A stretch of 64,000 nt of DNA from Eustoma russellianum (taxonomy: Eukaryota > Streptophyta > Magnoliopsida > Gentianales > Gentianaceae): assembly GCA_036186865.1 (NCBI GenBank), contig AP025051.1:20213724-20277723 (forward strand). Direction: 5' to 3'. The notes under the pieces are model-generated. The model was not told the DNA's origin and ran no database searches. It was given only the letters and a program-made list of their open reading frames with translations. This document shows positions 13,068 to 24,523 of the stretch, piece after piece (the stretch's first letter is position 1; every line of letters begins with the position of its first letter). The translations under genes and the position numbers were made by a program.

Positions 13068-14075
13068 TTGTATCAAAAACATGTTGTACATATCTTTAGT
13101 TGTTCTTTTTAATATTGTTGGTTGGTTAACCTTGTTTTAGGATAGTTTGTGTTGTATCATTGCCTTGTTTTCAGGTACACATACTTAGCTTGAAAAAAAC
13201 AAGTAGCTTACAAGCAAGGAGGTGATAAGCAAGTAGGTTACAAACAAGGAGGTGATCTTACAAGCAAGGAGGTGACAAGCACCCATGTTAAACACAAGGC
13301 TTTGTCCTCCACGCAAATAGTGAGCAAGACAAGTTGCTCAAAGCTTTAACCAATGAAAAGAAGTCTTGCAAATGTTCAAACCAATCACACTCAAGTTGGA
13401 GACAAGTAAACAAGCTGCACAAAGATTCATCCAATCAATTCCTTTAAAGAGGGCGGTTGGTTTAAAGCTCAAATGGTTTGAAGATTCAAAGTCAAACTTG
13501 CAACCAATCAAAGGGAGTTCAAACCAAGCAGCTCAATGCATTATCCAATCAAAACTTTGGCTGAAACAAAGCAAAGAAGCACGGCAAAGGGAACCAGCTT
13601 TCTAGGAACTAAAGTTGTTCAAACAAGTTACCAAGCAAGCATGTTATTTCTAGACTTGTACTTAGTACTTTAAACCTTGTACACATGTAATTTTCGTTTG
13701 TTTTAAATAGCATAGGAACCTGAATGTAAACAACACAATTTCAAACACATTTCAATCAGATTTTCCTTTAAGGAGTTCTCAACTTATTCTAGTTGAAGTT
13801 CAAGACCACTTAACGGTTTTCTTCCAAGTTCATAGCCTAGAACTTGTTAGTATTTACTTCATTTTTGGTTTACAGCATCTTAGGGTCTCAATGAGGTTTT
13901 AGATGTGTTGGAATACCAAAGAGGAAGAGGTGTTGGTATAAATTGAGCCAAGAACAAACGGTTACAGTTCAAGGGGTGTCAATGTGATGTTCTTTGCCAT
14001 AGCTGAGGTTCAAATCAATTTGGAATAGGAGACAAAGTCCTTGGAACATTTATCTAGCCTTCATTTGGCTCATCA
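12875..14075 (+). repeat. 3' LTR of CRM-like copy 1
   Basis: Nearly the same sequence as 5219-6416, ends GGCTCATCA, followed by the target duplication GTTTT at 14076-14080. Confidence 0.9.
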
Positions 14076-14260
14076 GTTTTAATGAGACATATCATACCAC
14101 ATTTGAACATTTCCCTTCCCCCCTGCCGCATATGGAGCAACGAATTTCGGACTTTGAGTAGTTTCATTCGGTTATGTTTTGACATTATTTGTAGTAAGGG
14201 TATTCCTCCGGCATAAGTGAGGGTCATTGCAATAAAATATGGAGGCTTGGTGATCCTTTA

Positions 14261-14264
<4 letters not shown>
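14076..14264 (+). other. Continuation of the interrupted LINE tail
   Basis: Begins with the duplicated GTTTT and runs into an A/T-rich segment containing AATAAAA before a microsatellite. This fits the end of the LINE 3' region, but no poly(A) tail or target duplication could be fixed. Confidence 0.45.

Positions 14265-14338
<74 letters not shown>
14265..14338. repeat. (TA)n(GA)n compound microsatellite
   Basis: About 45 bp of TA repeats followed directly by about 30 bp of GA repeats. Confidence 0.95.
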
Positions 14339-14340
<2 letters not shown>

Positions 14341-15570
14341 AAATGGCCTTTTTGGCCGAATATACATGCATACACATATTTATATTTTCCATTCATGTAA
14401 CACATTTCTTTCTTCTATATGTTAGCCTTATGACCAATTCTATACATGACATACATATCTACATTTATAACATGTAATAAAGTTTATTCTTCCTCTTCAT
14501 TTTGGCCTTATGGCCGAATATATATGTTTGGAGTATATGTCACATAAATCTTTTCTTTTTCACATCTCTTACTTATATCTTGGTTTTGATATTCATTCCA
14601 ACTATGTGCATACTAGTTTCCATCAACATAATGACTTGCAATATCATAATAAAATATATAACATACAAGATGATGGAAACCATGAAAACAAAGTAAAAGG
14701 CTAAAAACCCTACTTAAGGCCGTGTGATATATATACATAAATAAACATGGAGATCATCAAGACATAACTTCGGTGAGCTAGAATCATAGCCATGAATATG
14801 ATTGCCTCATATACATGCTAAATGAAGGACACAAAAGTTCATGAAAGCCAAAATTATTAACAAACACATAAGTGTGATCTTCATGGAAAACATATAAACA
14901 CATACATAAAAATGTCTACTTTGTGATCCTTTCCTATCATATCATATGGCTTCATTTTCTTTCTTTAATTTCACATATGAGTGTTCATTTCATTTCATTT
15001 ATACATATAAGTCCATGTTTATGCATGATGGCCCAATGTACATAAAGTATATATCACACGATATACATCACTTAGAAACATAGCTTTTTGTATATTCTTG
15101 ATACTAAACATTGAACACATATCATGAATGATCCAACTTTTATATGAACATATATACTTAGATCTTCGAAAATCCATGAAGAATCTAGAAAGAGTGCTTA
15201 CCTTTTTACTTACTCTTAGAATGAAAGTGAATATTTCTTCACTTGGCTTGTAGAAAACCTTTCCCTTTTTACCTTAAAGGAGCCACGGTTGGAACACAAA
15301 AATAGGAGGGTTGGTGAGCAACCATAGAAATGGATAAATAGAAGAAGTTAAACTCATCTTACATGAAGTTCTTACCTTACTACTCCTTGGTTCTTGGCTC
15401 AACAAAGTTTGGTCTACTTGCATCTTGGATGAATGAGGATGTTGTAGTTATTGTTTTGGATGATTGTATGAGGTGAAGAGAAAAAATTTCCTTCTTGTTC
15501 TTTTCTTGCAAATCCTCGGCCAAGATGAAAGAAATGGAGTTGGAAGACTTGTTTTCTTGCTTGAAAGAAT
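14339..15570. other. AT-rich non-coding region left of the Tekay-like LTR
   Basis: No reading frame of interest. Two copies of a short motif (GGCC-N5/6-GGCCGAATAT) occur near 14345 and 14503. This stretch may be the outer part of the left Tekay-like LTR, because the right LTR copy is truncated and cannot define the outer edge. Confidence 0.4.
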
Positions 15571-16478
15571 AAAGAGAGTGTTTAGGAGATGAATGTTTTG
15601 GTAAGTGTAGGAAATGAGAAGATAAGAGACTCTTCTCTCTTCTAATAGGAGGGGACGGTTGGAGAGTGATGGAAGTGGGAGGAAGAAAATCATGAAGATT
15701 TGAAAGGGTTGGGAAGGAAGAAGGATGGAGGAGACTTGTCTTGGAAGTGAAAGAAAGATGAAGTGTAAGGCAAAATATTTCCCCCCTTTGACTTAGAGAG
15801 GGCCGGGCATCATGGAGTGGGAGGGAGTGGTTTGGCTTAATTTTTGACTTAGAGAGGGCCGGGCATCATGGAGTGGGAGGGAGTGGTTTGGCTTAGTTAG
15901 GGGTTGTAAGAGAGGTGTAAGAAATGTAAGAAAAAGTGTAAGGGTTGGAAGGCTTTTTGGTATAAACCTATGATTGCTTAAAGCAAGACAAAATTCTTGT
16001 TTTCTTCTTGCTTAAGGGGACGGCTAAATGGTAGTGGGAGTGGGTAGAATAGGACAAAATTATACCGTTTAGTTCCTACACAATTTTCTACACTTGTTAT
16101 TTTGTTAGGGTATTAATCTAACCACATTTTCTTCTTCCTTTTCCAACATTGGCCGCCCTAACCATGTGGGTATATATATTTTATATAAGTTTTCCCTCTT
16201 GTCTAAAATATCTACTTATGTCTTGCTTTCTTTTTTTCTTTTATTTAAATAACCCTAATTTCTTGTATCATGTGTTTTGTTTTGATTTAATTTATTCTAA
16301 TACTTAAGTTGTTAAATATTAGTCTTGTTTTAATTCTTATCATGTAATCGTAACGTTCGTTATCGAATTTTGTTGCATATCGATATTTCATATGTTTTAA
16401 TACTTGCGTAAAATTTAAACGTATCTAAATGCGATATTAAACACGTATTGACGTAATGAAATTTTTCGAGACGTAAAA
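15571..16478 (-). repeat. Tekay-like LTR segment, left copy (3' LTR)
   Basis: Similar to 18495-19330 over its whole length, with extra sequence from a 56-bp duplication at 15788-15899. Beyond its right edge comes CTCTCTCCCCCTTAT, which on the minus strand is a purine-rich tract in the expected polypurine position. Confidence 0.75.
15788..15899. repeat. 56-bp tandem duplication in the left Tekay-like LTR
   Basis: The segment beginning TTGACTTAGAGAGGGCC occurs at 15788 and again at 15844; the right LTR copy has it once. It arose after or independently of the right copy. Confidence 0.85.
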
Positions 16479-16493
16479 TTCTCTCTCCCCCTT

Positions 16494-18494
16494 ATAAAAA
16501 GTTTTGTCCTTGAAACTTACGTACCATTAATCGAAGAGTCGAGGATATTGCTTCATCATCTGCTGTCCAGGCTCCCATGTCGCTTCACGTTCGGCATGGT
16601 TACTCCATTGTACCTTGATGAACGGAATCGATCGCCTCCTCAACATCTGGTCCTTGCGATCCACAATTCGTACCAGAACCTCTTTGTAGGTGGCATCCTC
16701 TCTAATCATTACTGGCTGCTGTTCCAATATATGGCTCAGATCGTTTACATAACGCCACAACTGCGATACGTGAAACATGTTATGTACCTGTGATAATTTA
16801 GGAGGTAGGGTCAACCGATAAGCAACTGTTTAGATTCTCTCCAAGATCTCATATAAGCCAATAAATCGAGGGCTTAGCTTTCCTTTAATCCCGAATCTCA
16901 TTACACCTTTCGTAGGCGAAACCCTCAAATATACCTTCTCGCCCACATCAAACTCTATTGGTCGTCTCTTCGCGTCGGCTCTACGTTTGTTGCGATCTTG
17001 GGCTGTCTTCAATCTCTTGTGTATCACTTTGACCTTTTCCAAGGTCTGCTCCACCAACTCCAGGCCCATAATAGCTCTCTCCCAACTTCATTCTAATATA
17101 ATGAAGATCAACACTTACGACCATATAGTGCTTCAAATGGTGCCATACCCATAAAACTGTGATAGTTGTTGTTATACGAGAACTCAATCAACTTCACTAA
17201 CTTATCCCAATAACGCTTGAAATCTAAAGCGCAAGCACGCAACATATCCTCCAACGTCTGTATGGTTCGCTCCAATTGCCCGTCACACTGCGGATGGAAA
17301 GTTGTACTCATCTTGATATCAGTACCCATAGTCTGCTAATATGCCCTGTAGAATCGTGAAGTAAAGCACGGATCTCTATCACATACGATGCTGATCGGCG
17401 TCCCATGTAAGCTTACAATACCATCCATGTACATGCTCACCAGCTTCTCCATAGACCCCTGAATGGACATAGATAAGAAATGCAATGATATAGTGATTCG
17501 ATCCATGATCACCCAAATCGTATCATTCCCGCTGCGAGTCTTAGGAAGTCCATAACGAAATCCATAGTGATATATTTCCACTTCTATTCTGGAATCTCCA
17601 ATGGCTGTAATAGACTGGCCCATTGATGCTCTGCTTTAACTTATTAGCAAAGATGACATCTCCCCACAAACTGTGCAATATGACTCTTCATGTCATTCCA
17701 CCAATTTCCTTTTCAGATCATGATACATCTTAGTAGCTCCCGGGTGGATAGACAATCGTGAACTGTGTCTCGGTCATAATCTCTTTCTTAAGCTCGTCAA
17801 CATCGGATACGCACAATCTCCCTTGAAACCAAATGATGCCGTCATCATGAAGCTGAAAATCCTTTACTAGCTCTTCTTTCAACTGCTCAACGATCTTCAT
17901 CAACTCGGTATCATCCTTCTACGCCTCTTTTATTCGATCAATCAGAGTAGGAGTGATCACCAATGTAGCCAGTATATTCGCAGTAGACTCAGCCACATCC
18001 ACACCAAACTCAGCTATCTCTCTTTCCAGTGGCGTCTGTTGGGCATGTCTCGATTTCCTACTCAATGCATCAGCTACTATGGTTGCCTTCCCCGGATGAT
18101 AATGAATCGTCAGGTCATAGTCTTTTATCAGTTCGAGTCATCTCCGTTGTCTCATGTTCAGCTCTTTCTGGGTGAAAAGGTACTTTAAACTTTTATTATC
18201 TATATAAATTTCACACCTTTCACCGTATAAGTAATGTCTAGATTTTCAACGTGAACATTACTGCCACTAACTCCAAGTCATGAGTAGGGTAATTCTGCTC
18301 ATAGGGTTTCACCTGTCTCGAAGCATAAGAAATTACCCGATCATTTTGCATCAAAACGTAACCTACAAGAAAGGGTTAATGCACTTATAATGTATGGAGA
18401 ATTAACATAATGAAGTCGTTTATTTATTTACCTAACTCATTCTTAGATGCATCACTGTATATAACAAACCCTTCACTGAAAATGGGTTGCGCCT
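16494..18494 (-). pseudogene. Tekay-like pol remnant: RNase H, integrase, chromodomain
   Basis: On the minus strand, from high to low coordinate: RNase H start FVIYSDASKNELG (about 18432-18472), a 69-bp intron-like insert, then YVLMQNDRVISYASRQ and ADALSRKSRHA; integrase core pieces with VCDRDPCF (about 17350-17400) and TTFHPQCDGQLERTIQ (about 17250-17320); the integrase C-terminal region RVSPTKGVMRFG (about 16880-16930); and a chromodomain (VFHVSQL-type lead, KVQWSNHAEREATWE, 16530-16620). Stops and frameshifts separate these blocks. Chromodomain plus this RT-less order is typical of Tekay/Del chromoviruses. Non-functional. Confidence 0.82.
18363..18431 (-). other. 69-bp intron-like insertion in the RNase H frame
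   Basis: On the minus strand the RNase H frame reads ...ASKNEL-G, is interrupted by 69 bases beginning GTAAATAAAT and ending CTTGTAG, and resumes as the second and third bases of the glycine codon followed by YVLMQNDRV. Removing exactly these 69 bases restores the expected family sequence across the joint without changing frame. The insert is AT-rich with a pyrimidine-rich 3' end, as in a minimal plant intron. I infer an intron or intron-like insertion; whether it is ever spliced is unknown. Confidence 0.6.
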
Positions 18495-19330
18495 AAAGAG
18501 GGTGTTTAGATGAATGTTTTGATTAGTGTAGGAAATGAGAAGAAAAGAAAGTCTTCTCTCTTCTAATAGGAGGGGACGGTTGGAGAGTGATGGGAGTGGG
18601 AGGAAGAAAATCATGAAGATTTGAAAGGGTTAGGAAGGAAGAAGGATGGAGGCTTGTATTGGAAGTGAAAGAAAGATGAAGTGTAAGGCAAGATATTCTC
18701 CCCCCCCCTGACTTAAAGAGGGCCGGCCATCATGGAGTGGGAGAGAGTGGTTTCGCTTAGTTGGGGGTTGTAAGAGAGATGTAAGAAATGTAAGAAAAGG
18801 TGCAAGGGTTGGAAGGCTTTTTGGTATAAACCTATGATTGCTTAAAGCAATACAAAATTCTTGCTTAAGGGGACGGCTAAATGGTAGTGAGAGTGGGTAG
18901 AATAGGACAAAATTTTATTATTTGGTTTCTATTCAATTTTCTACACTTGGTATTTTGTTAGGGTATTAATCTAACCATAATTTCTTCTTCCTTTTCCAAC
19001 CCTTGGCCGCCCTAACCATGTGGGTATATATATTTTATATAATTTTCATGTCTGGTCTAAAATATCTACACATGTCTTGCTTTTGTTTTCCCTTTATTTA
19101 AATAACTCTAATTTCTTGTGTCATATGTTTTGTTTTGATTTAATTTATTCTAATACTTAAGTTGTTACATATTAGTCTTGTTTTAATTCTTATCATGTAA
19201 TTGTAACATTCGTTACCGAATTTCGTCGCATATCGATATTTCATATGTTTTAATACTCGCGCAAAATTTAAATGTATCTAAGTATGTATTACACGCGTAT
19301 TGACGTAACTAAATTTTTTGGGGCATAACA
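18495..19330 (-). repeat. Tekay-like LTR segment, right copy (truncated 5' LTR)
   Basis: Matches the left copy from 15571 onward; minus-strand start TGTTATGCCCC at 19330. Its inner part is missing and it abuts RNase H sequence directly. Confidence 0.75.
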
Positions 19331-22300
19331 ACTGACCAGATATGGATATGGACATGCATTGCATTTTTATAAGTTGCATCATCAATGCATTATCATGGAC
19401 ATCATGGAAACTATATGGGTATGGAATAATAGGAAATTGCATTATCGACATAGACTATCATGGAACATTGTATGGATATAGATTATCATGGATATGGATT
19501 GGACTTGCATATTTATTGTATTGATGTTTCATGGACTTATTTATGTTGAATGTGCTAACTTCCTATTTGTGAAATGAAGACAGTCATGTATGTTCTTATG
19601 TTATAAACTATTTGAGAACCATGTCTTCGGATGTTTGATCACATGGCGGATCTAAGAGGTTTACTTGCTGGGTGGCTTGTATTATCGCTTAAACTTGTTG
19701 TTTAAATAATTTGCAGAGAACATGAACATGGATGTAGTATATTTAGAGGACGAGCCGGAGTTAGGCTATCCCCGATTGGGGACGTATACACTCGGACCTT
19801 GCACATAGACGTTTTATCTTTGATGGTTATGTGTTATGGACTCATTTTGGTACGTTAGTATTATGTATGGATTATGTATTGTGGACTGTATTTATGGACA
19901 TTGTGATGATGTTGTAAATGTTTAAGTTATTTTGCTTTCGCTATATCAGTCCACGTATTATGTTGTGACGTGTATTCGATTGGCGTCGACGCCTTGTACT
20001 TCTCTTAGTAGAGTACGACGGGTGTGTGGTTCCGAGATCACCGTCTCGGGCAGGGCACTACATCATACCTATTGCAGTCAATGTGGTAAGTTTCATGAAT
20101 GCGATGTAGGTCATCATCAGTTAGACTATAAAAGGATTGTTGTTTTAAGCAAGAAAAAGAACCTATATCTACCTAACCGAAAGAAAGAGCAAAATAATCT
20201 GCTTTCTTGAGAATATAATAGACAACTTGATATTGTTGACCTGATGAGGTTTTCGAGGGCATAATAACAGGTAGATCTAAAGACGAATATATAGAGCTTA
20301 CTCACCAATGGATTCTTCCTTTCTTTTCTGCTTCTTAGAAAGATGAAAATTAATTTTATCTACTTTAGATCTAGTATGCTCTGAAGATTTGAAGGACTCA
20401 TACTTCTCATTTGCAGCCACAGTATAGAATGCTCATACTGATAGATTTTCAAAATTGAAAGATTGAAATCTTTTCTGGTTTGTGATTGATTGTTGGATAT
20501 CTTCCAATCCGAACTAGGCCTTGCTCTTTTTCAAAGAATTGTAGCTCATTGAGTGTAGAAAATAAGCATATAAAGTTCTTTGCATTTGGCCCAACCATTG
20601 AGGAGACACATCCAAATTACTGAAGGTATGTCACAGAATTCTGTAGAAACAATACTTCCATTTGCATGCTGCTTTTGGCTATCAAGACGATCGATTTTGG
20701 AAAAGTACAAAATATGAAAGTTGTATACTTTTGTCTTAGCTTTCCAATGAATCTTGCAACTCCTAATTTGCCTATGTGGTTGGAGAGATACGTCAATTCT
20801 ACTAGAACTGGTCATGCATAAACTCACAATCCGAGATGGGCCTAAACTAATACAACATAAACATTTAAAAAGCAAAATAAAGAACACATTCTATCTTAAT
20901 GATATTTTATAATAGTTTTAAAAATTCTTATAAATCATGTTATAGGTTCAATAAGGTGAACCTAATGCATAAATTCCCTTGGTTCATCTTGCACATGTTT
21001 AAATAGGAAGACCCTCACTTCATGCATTAGTTTCTTAATTTTACTTTTTGCTAAGGGTCCTTGATCTTGTATTTTTATAACATTATGTGCATTCTCATTA
21101 TCTTGACATGGATGAGGGTTATGGACCTCATGTAGAGGAGTGGTGAATGGGGTGTGGAAGTGACAATTAGTTGGCGTTGTTAGAACAAGCTTTTGATGTT
21201 CTTAAGTTGGTTCCAGAAACTAAAGGAGCTCAGCTTCCTTCCGTGTACGTTCAATATCTAAGAGCAACACGTTTACATTTTTATTATGCAATTTGGACGG
21301 TGAGATTAAGATTGAAAAACATAAGAGAGAGAAAAGAGGAATAAATTAAGTACTTCTTTTAGCATTTACCGAAATTGAATGGACAATAAAATAATGAAAA
21401 GTAACTCTTGAGTTCAAGTTTTTGTTGAATTTGAGGCATATATTATGTTGGTTGGAGATAAACTTAAATTTGAATCTAGTAGTTTGTCATAAGTTTTTCC
21501 TCATATGAAGTTCGAAAGCTATGTTGGTAGTTTTTTTTTATAAACAAGTGATGAGATCGGATTTGTCACAAGATCTGTGATGTTGATTGAGATTGTTTTA
21601 AATTTATTATCGTAATCTGCAGTAATCAACAACATTATAAGTCCCGAAGTTATGCTATTCTGAAAAAAAACCATCTGGCGATCAAGTCAGTTGTGAGTGA
21701 TTGAATGATTTCTTATGTTTAATTTGTAAACTATCGAGACAGTCTATTCGTGAGTGTTTGTGTATCACTAATTATGAGAAATAATGAAGAGCATTTAAGA
21801 TTATCGCTCTCACCGCACATCCTACATATTTTTGTGAATGAAATTTTTTTTATACCCTGTTGTCTTTAGTCTTTGCATGTCAAGATTGTCAAGTGTTGCT
21901 AGATACTGTGTCCACTTTTATGCATGCAGCACACGTGTCGTTGAATACGCTTCAAGTGTTGTGGCGTCAGAATAGAGTTGTCCATGTAGTGAAAGTAACT
22001 TTAACTGATCACTCTTCACCAATCTTCACTGAGTTGTTCTATTATAGACCAATGAATTGATGCTGAGCTGAAATAACTTCGTTATCATTCTCATGCTTGA
22101 GTTCAAGTAGCCGACCTCCTAATTAGCCGAAATAACTTCGTCCTCTTATGCATTGATTGCAGCTGACCTCGTGGTATCTCAGCATCCCATAACAACTTGT
22201 TTCCTTATGAGATCAGTTGTTCGGAGCTCTAGGAATGCCAACTTGTTTACACTTGCTGCAGTGTACCTATGTTGATTTTAATCTCGTCATATGCCTCCAG

Positions 22301-23161
22301 ATCTGCCTTGGCAATCTGAATGTCAAGACATATCTTCTCATAACGAACAATTTCTTCTCACACTTTCAGTGGAGCACGTCTCTGACGCATGTTCTTTTGA
22401 TAAAGTAACTGATGTAACTAACTATTACGGGAATAACTACACAACCCATAATGCAATTATAACTGCAAAATTAACTTCCCTCACTCACCCATGAAGACAA
22501 ATCCTTAAAATCTTCCATGAATAGTACTTGAGGGACCTATTTTGAAAATCATCATTCAAGACTTGCAAGACTAGCTTTTTTTTGGAGCCTACATGAATAG
22601 TTTTTAGAAGTGTGTAGTCTGTTCAATCATTATTTCAATTTGTAAGATAGTTTGTTGTCTTGTGATATTTTTGCCTATAAAAGGCACATAAGAGAAGCCT
22701 TGTAATCTCACACCTTCAATGAAAATTTTTTCTTCTTCAAAAATAATTCTTGTGTGTTTTCTTGGTTCATATTCAAAATCAAGGCTAGAATCTTTCAAGT
22801 CTTAAACATCCTTGTGAGAGTTGTCCAATTGCGGAGAGGAAAACATCCAAGAGGGAGGTATCTTGCTTGAGTTATGTAGAACTTATTGGAAGACTTATGT
22901 TCAAAAGGTTTTCTTTTAATTATTTGGAAGCAAGGTGAAGCTATCTTCATTGTGCCTAAACCATATTTGGAGGAGACCCAACTCCCATCCCCTTCTTCCT
23001 CTATTCCGTTCGTTTCTTAATAGGCGGAACAAACTACTAAAACCAAGAAGTTTGTAATGTTCAGGAGAAAGAAACGTCTGATGTTCGAAAAGTAACAACA
23101 GCCGAGTAATAGCCAAATGCAATTAAGCTGTTCAAACTTGTTAAATACTTCCAATTTATGT
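19331..23161. other. Gene-free region with probable old element debris
   Basis: No intact gene is seen. Near 19930-20075 the sequence (TTTTGCTTTCGCTATATCAG, later CACCGTCTCGGGCAGGGC) resembles the end of a plus-strand chromovirus LTR, and 20072-20130 can be read as a CSQCGKFHEC zinc-knuckle-like piece. Around 22665-22720 GCCTATAAAAGGCAC followed by a CTTGTAATCTCAC stretch looks like the core promoter of an unrelated LTR. All three are impressions from sequence style; none has a paired LTR, primer site or target duplication here. Confidence 0.35.
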
Positions 23162-23248
23162 CAATGCGTGCAACTCGTGGGCTCCAACGATTCCACCTTT
23201 CAAACGTCCTTCACAAAGGGTTAGGCACAAGGAAGAAGACTTCCCCTT
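23162..23248 (-). repeat. Outer 87 bp of the 3' LTR of the non-autonomous element
   Basis: Matches 36122-36208 with a few substitutions. It is separated from the rest of its LTR by CRM-like copy 2; CCCTT at 23244-23248 is the left target duplication. Confidence 0.88.
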
Positions 23249-24509
23249 TGATGAGCTACAGCCTAACCTTGTGGATACAAACACTGACGTTGACACCTCG
23301 ATGCCCCACACAGGTCCCATGACAAGGAGTATGGCTAAGAAATTGTTACAATGTGTTGAATCATTTCTTTACAGGCATGAAGAGGATGAGCCAAGCAAAG
23401 ATGATGTCCATTGGGTTTATATGATACAAGCTATGATTTAGTTGTATCCAAAACGTGTTGTACATATCTTTAGTTGTTCCTTTTATTATTGTTGGTTTGT
23501 TAACTTTGTTTTAGGATAGTTTGTGTTGTATTCTTGCCTTATCTTTCAGGTACACGTTTTAGCTTGAAGATGCAATTCAAACCTGAAATTTTGTCCAAGC
23601 AAAGAGGTGACAAACAAGTAGCTTACAAGCAAGGAGGTGATAAGCAAGTAGGTTACAAACAAGGAGGTGATAAGCAAGTAGGTTACAAGCAAGGAGGTGA
23701 CAAGCACTCATGTCAAACTCAAGGCTTGTCCTCCACGCAAATAGTGAGCAAAACAAGCTGCTCAAAGCTTTAACCAATGAGAAGAAGTCTTGCAAATGTT
23801 CAAGCCAATCACACTCAAGTTGAAGACAAGAAAACAAGCTGCACAAAGATTCATCCAATCAAAATGCTTGAGGGAAACCGTTGGGCTAAGGAATGAGAAG
23901 GTTTGAATATTCAAAGACAACTTGCAACCAATCAAAGGCCTTTCTCAAGCAAGCTGCTACCTATCTAAGCCAATCAAATTGATCAAAGGAGGAAGGCTGG
24001 AAAAGAGGTTAAACACACGACAAGGCAACCAGCCTTTTGGAACCAAAAGTTGCTCAAACAATTTCCAAGCAAAGCATGTCATTTAGTCTAGTATTTTGTA
24101 TATTAAATCTTGTACTTCTTAGCATTTTCGTTGGTTATAAGTAGAGCTAGAACCAGATTGTAAATGGAACCATTATCAATATACATTTCAACCAGAATTT
24201 CCTTCAAGGAGTTATCAACATTTCAAGTTGAAGTCTAAAGCCACTTACGGTTTTCTCTCAAGTTCCTACCCTAGAACTTGTTAGTATTTGCTTCATCTTT
24301 TGGTTTACAAGCATCTTAAGGTCTCTTGAGGTTTTAGATGTGTTGGAGTGCCAAAGAGGGAGAGGTGTTGGCATAGATTGAGCCAAGAACAACGGTTAAA
24401 GATCAAGGGGTATCTTGGAGATGTTCTTTGACATAGCTTGTGTTCAAATCAGTTTGGAATAGGAGACAAAGTCCTTGGCAAAGTTTTCTAGCCTTCGTTT
24501 GGCTTATCA
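23249..24509 (+). repeat. 5' LTR of CRM-like copy 2
   Basis: Begins TGATGAGCTACAGCC, ends GGCTTATCA. It carries the pol C-terminal coding tail in its first 190 bp and the 30-bp minisatellite at 23598-23706. A TTATAAGTAG stretch near 24136 could be the TATA element. Confidence 0.92.
23598..23706. repeat. 30-bp minisatellite inside the CRM-like LTR
   Basis: About three and a half copies of a unit containing AAGCAAGTAGGTTACAAACA followed by AGGAGGTGAT. The unit length is a multiple of three, so one frame reads a repeating GGDKQVGYKQ decapeptide. An identical copy sits in the 3' LTR at 31341-31449, and shorter versions occur in the LTRs of copy 1. I regard the peptide as incidental. Confidence 0.85.
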
Positions 24510-24511
24510 AG

Positions 24512-24523
24512 TGGTATCAGAGC
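24512..24523 (+). promoter_or_regulatory. Primer binding site of CRM-like copy 2
   Basis: TGGTATCAGAGC two bases after the 5' LTR; initiator tRNA-Met type. Confidence 0.92.

Larger units (their letters stand above)
5219..14075 (+). mobile_element. CRM-like chromovirus LTR retrotransposon, copy 1
   Basis: Complete Ty3/gypsy element: LTRs of 1198 and 1201 bp that begin TGATGAGC and end GCTCATCA, primer site TGGTATCAGAGC, gag-pol, polypurine tract, and 5-bp target duplication GTTTT. The RT-RNase H sequence and the pol frame running on into the 3' LTR are features known for the CRM (centromeric retrotransposon) clade; I assign the clade from these, not from a tree. By eye the two LTRs differ at roughly a dozen positions over 1.2 kb. 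The internal region carries three nonsense codons and a frameshift, so this copy cannot encode its own proteins. It splits the LINE. Confidence 0.85.
15571..19330 (-). mobile_element. Internally deleted Tekay/Del-like chromovirus remnant
   Basis: Two similar segments, 15571-16478 and 18495-19330, flank a decayed minus-strand pol piece. Read on the minus strand, the right segment begins TGTTATGCCCC, the usual kind of start for Tekay-type LTRs, at 19330. The pol piece retains part of RNase H, integrase and a chromodomain; gag, protease and RT are missing, and the right LTR is truncated exactly where the RNase H sequence begins near 18495. The deletion therefore joined LTR to pol. No target duplication could be identified. 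Confidence 0.75.

Noticed and set aside
19932..20210. Possible gag zinc knuckle fragment CSQCGKFHEC
   Set aside because: The spacing does not match the CCHC pattern and neighbouring gag sequence is absent; kept only as a remark in the region entry.
23534..23773. 79-codon LTR frame with a GGDKQVGYKQ repeat
   Set aside because: It lies in an LTR downstream of the pol tail, its repetition comes from a minisatellite whose unit is a multiple of three, and it lacks domain similarity. The LTRs of copy 1 do not preserve it.
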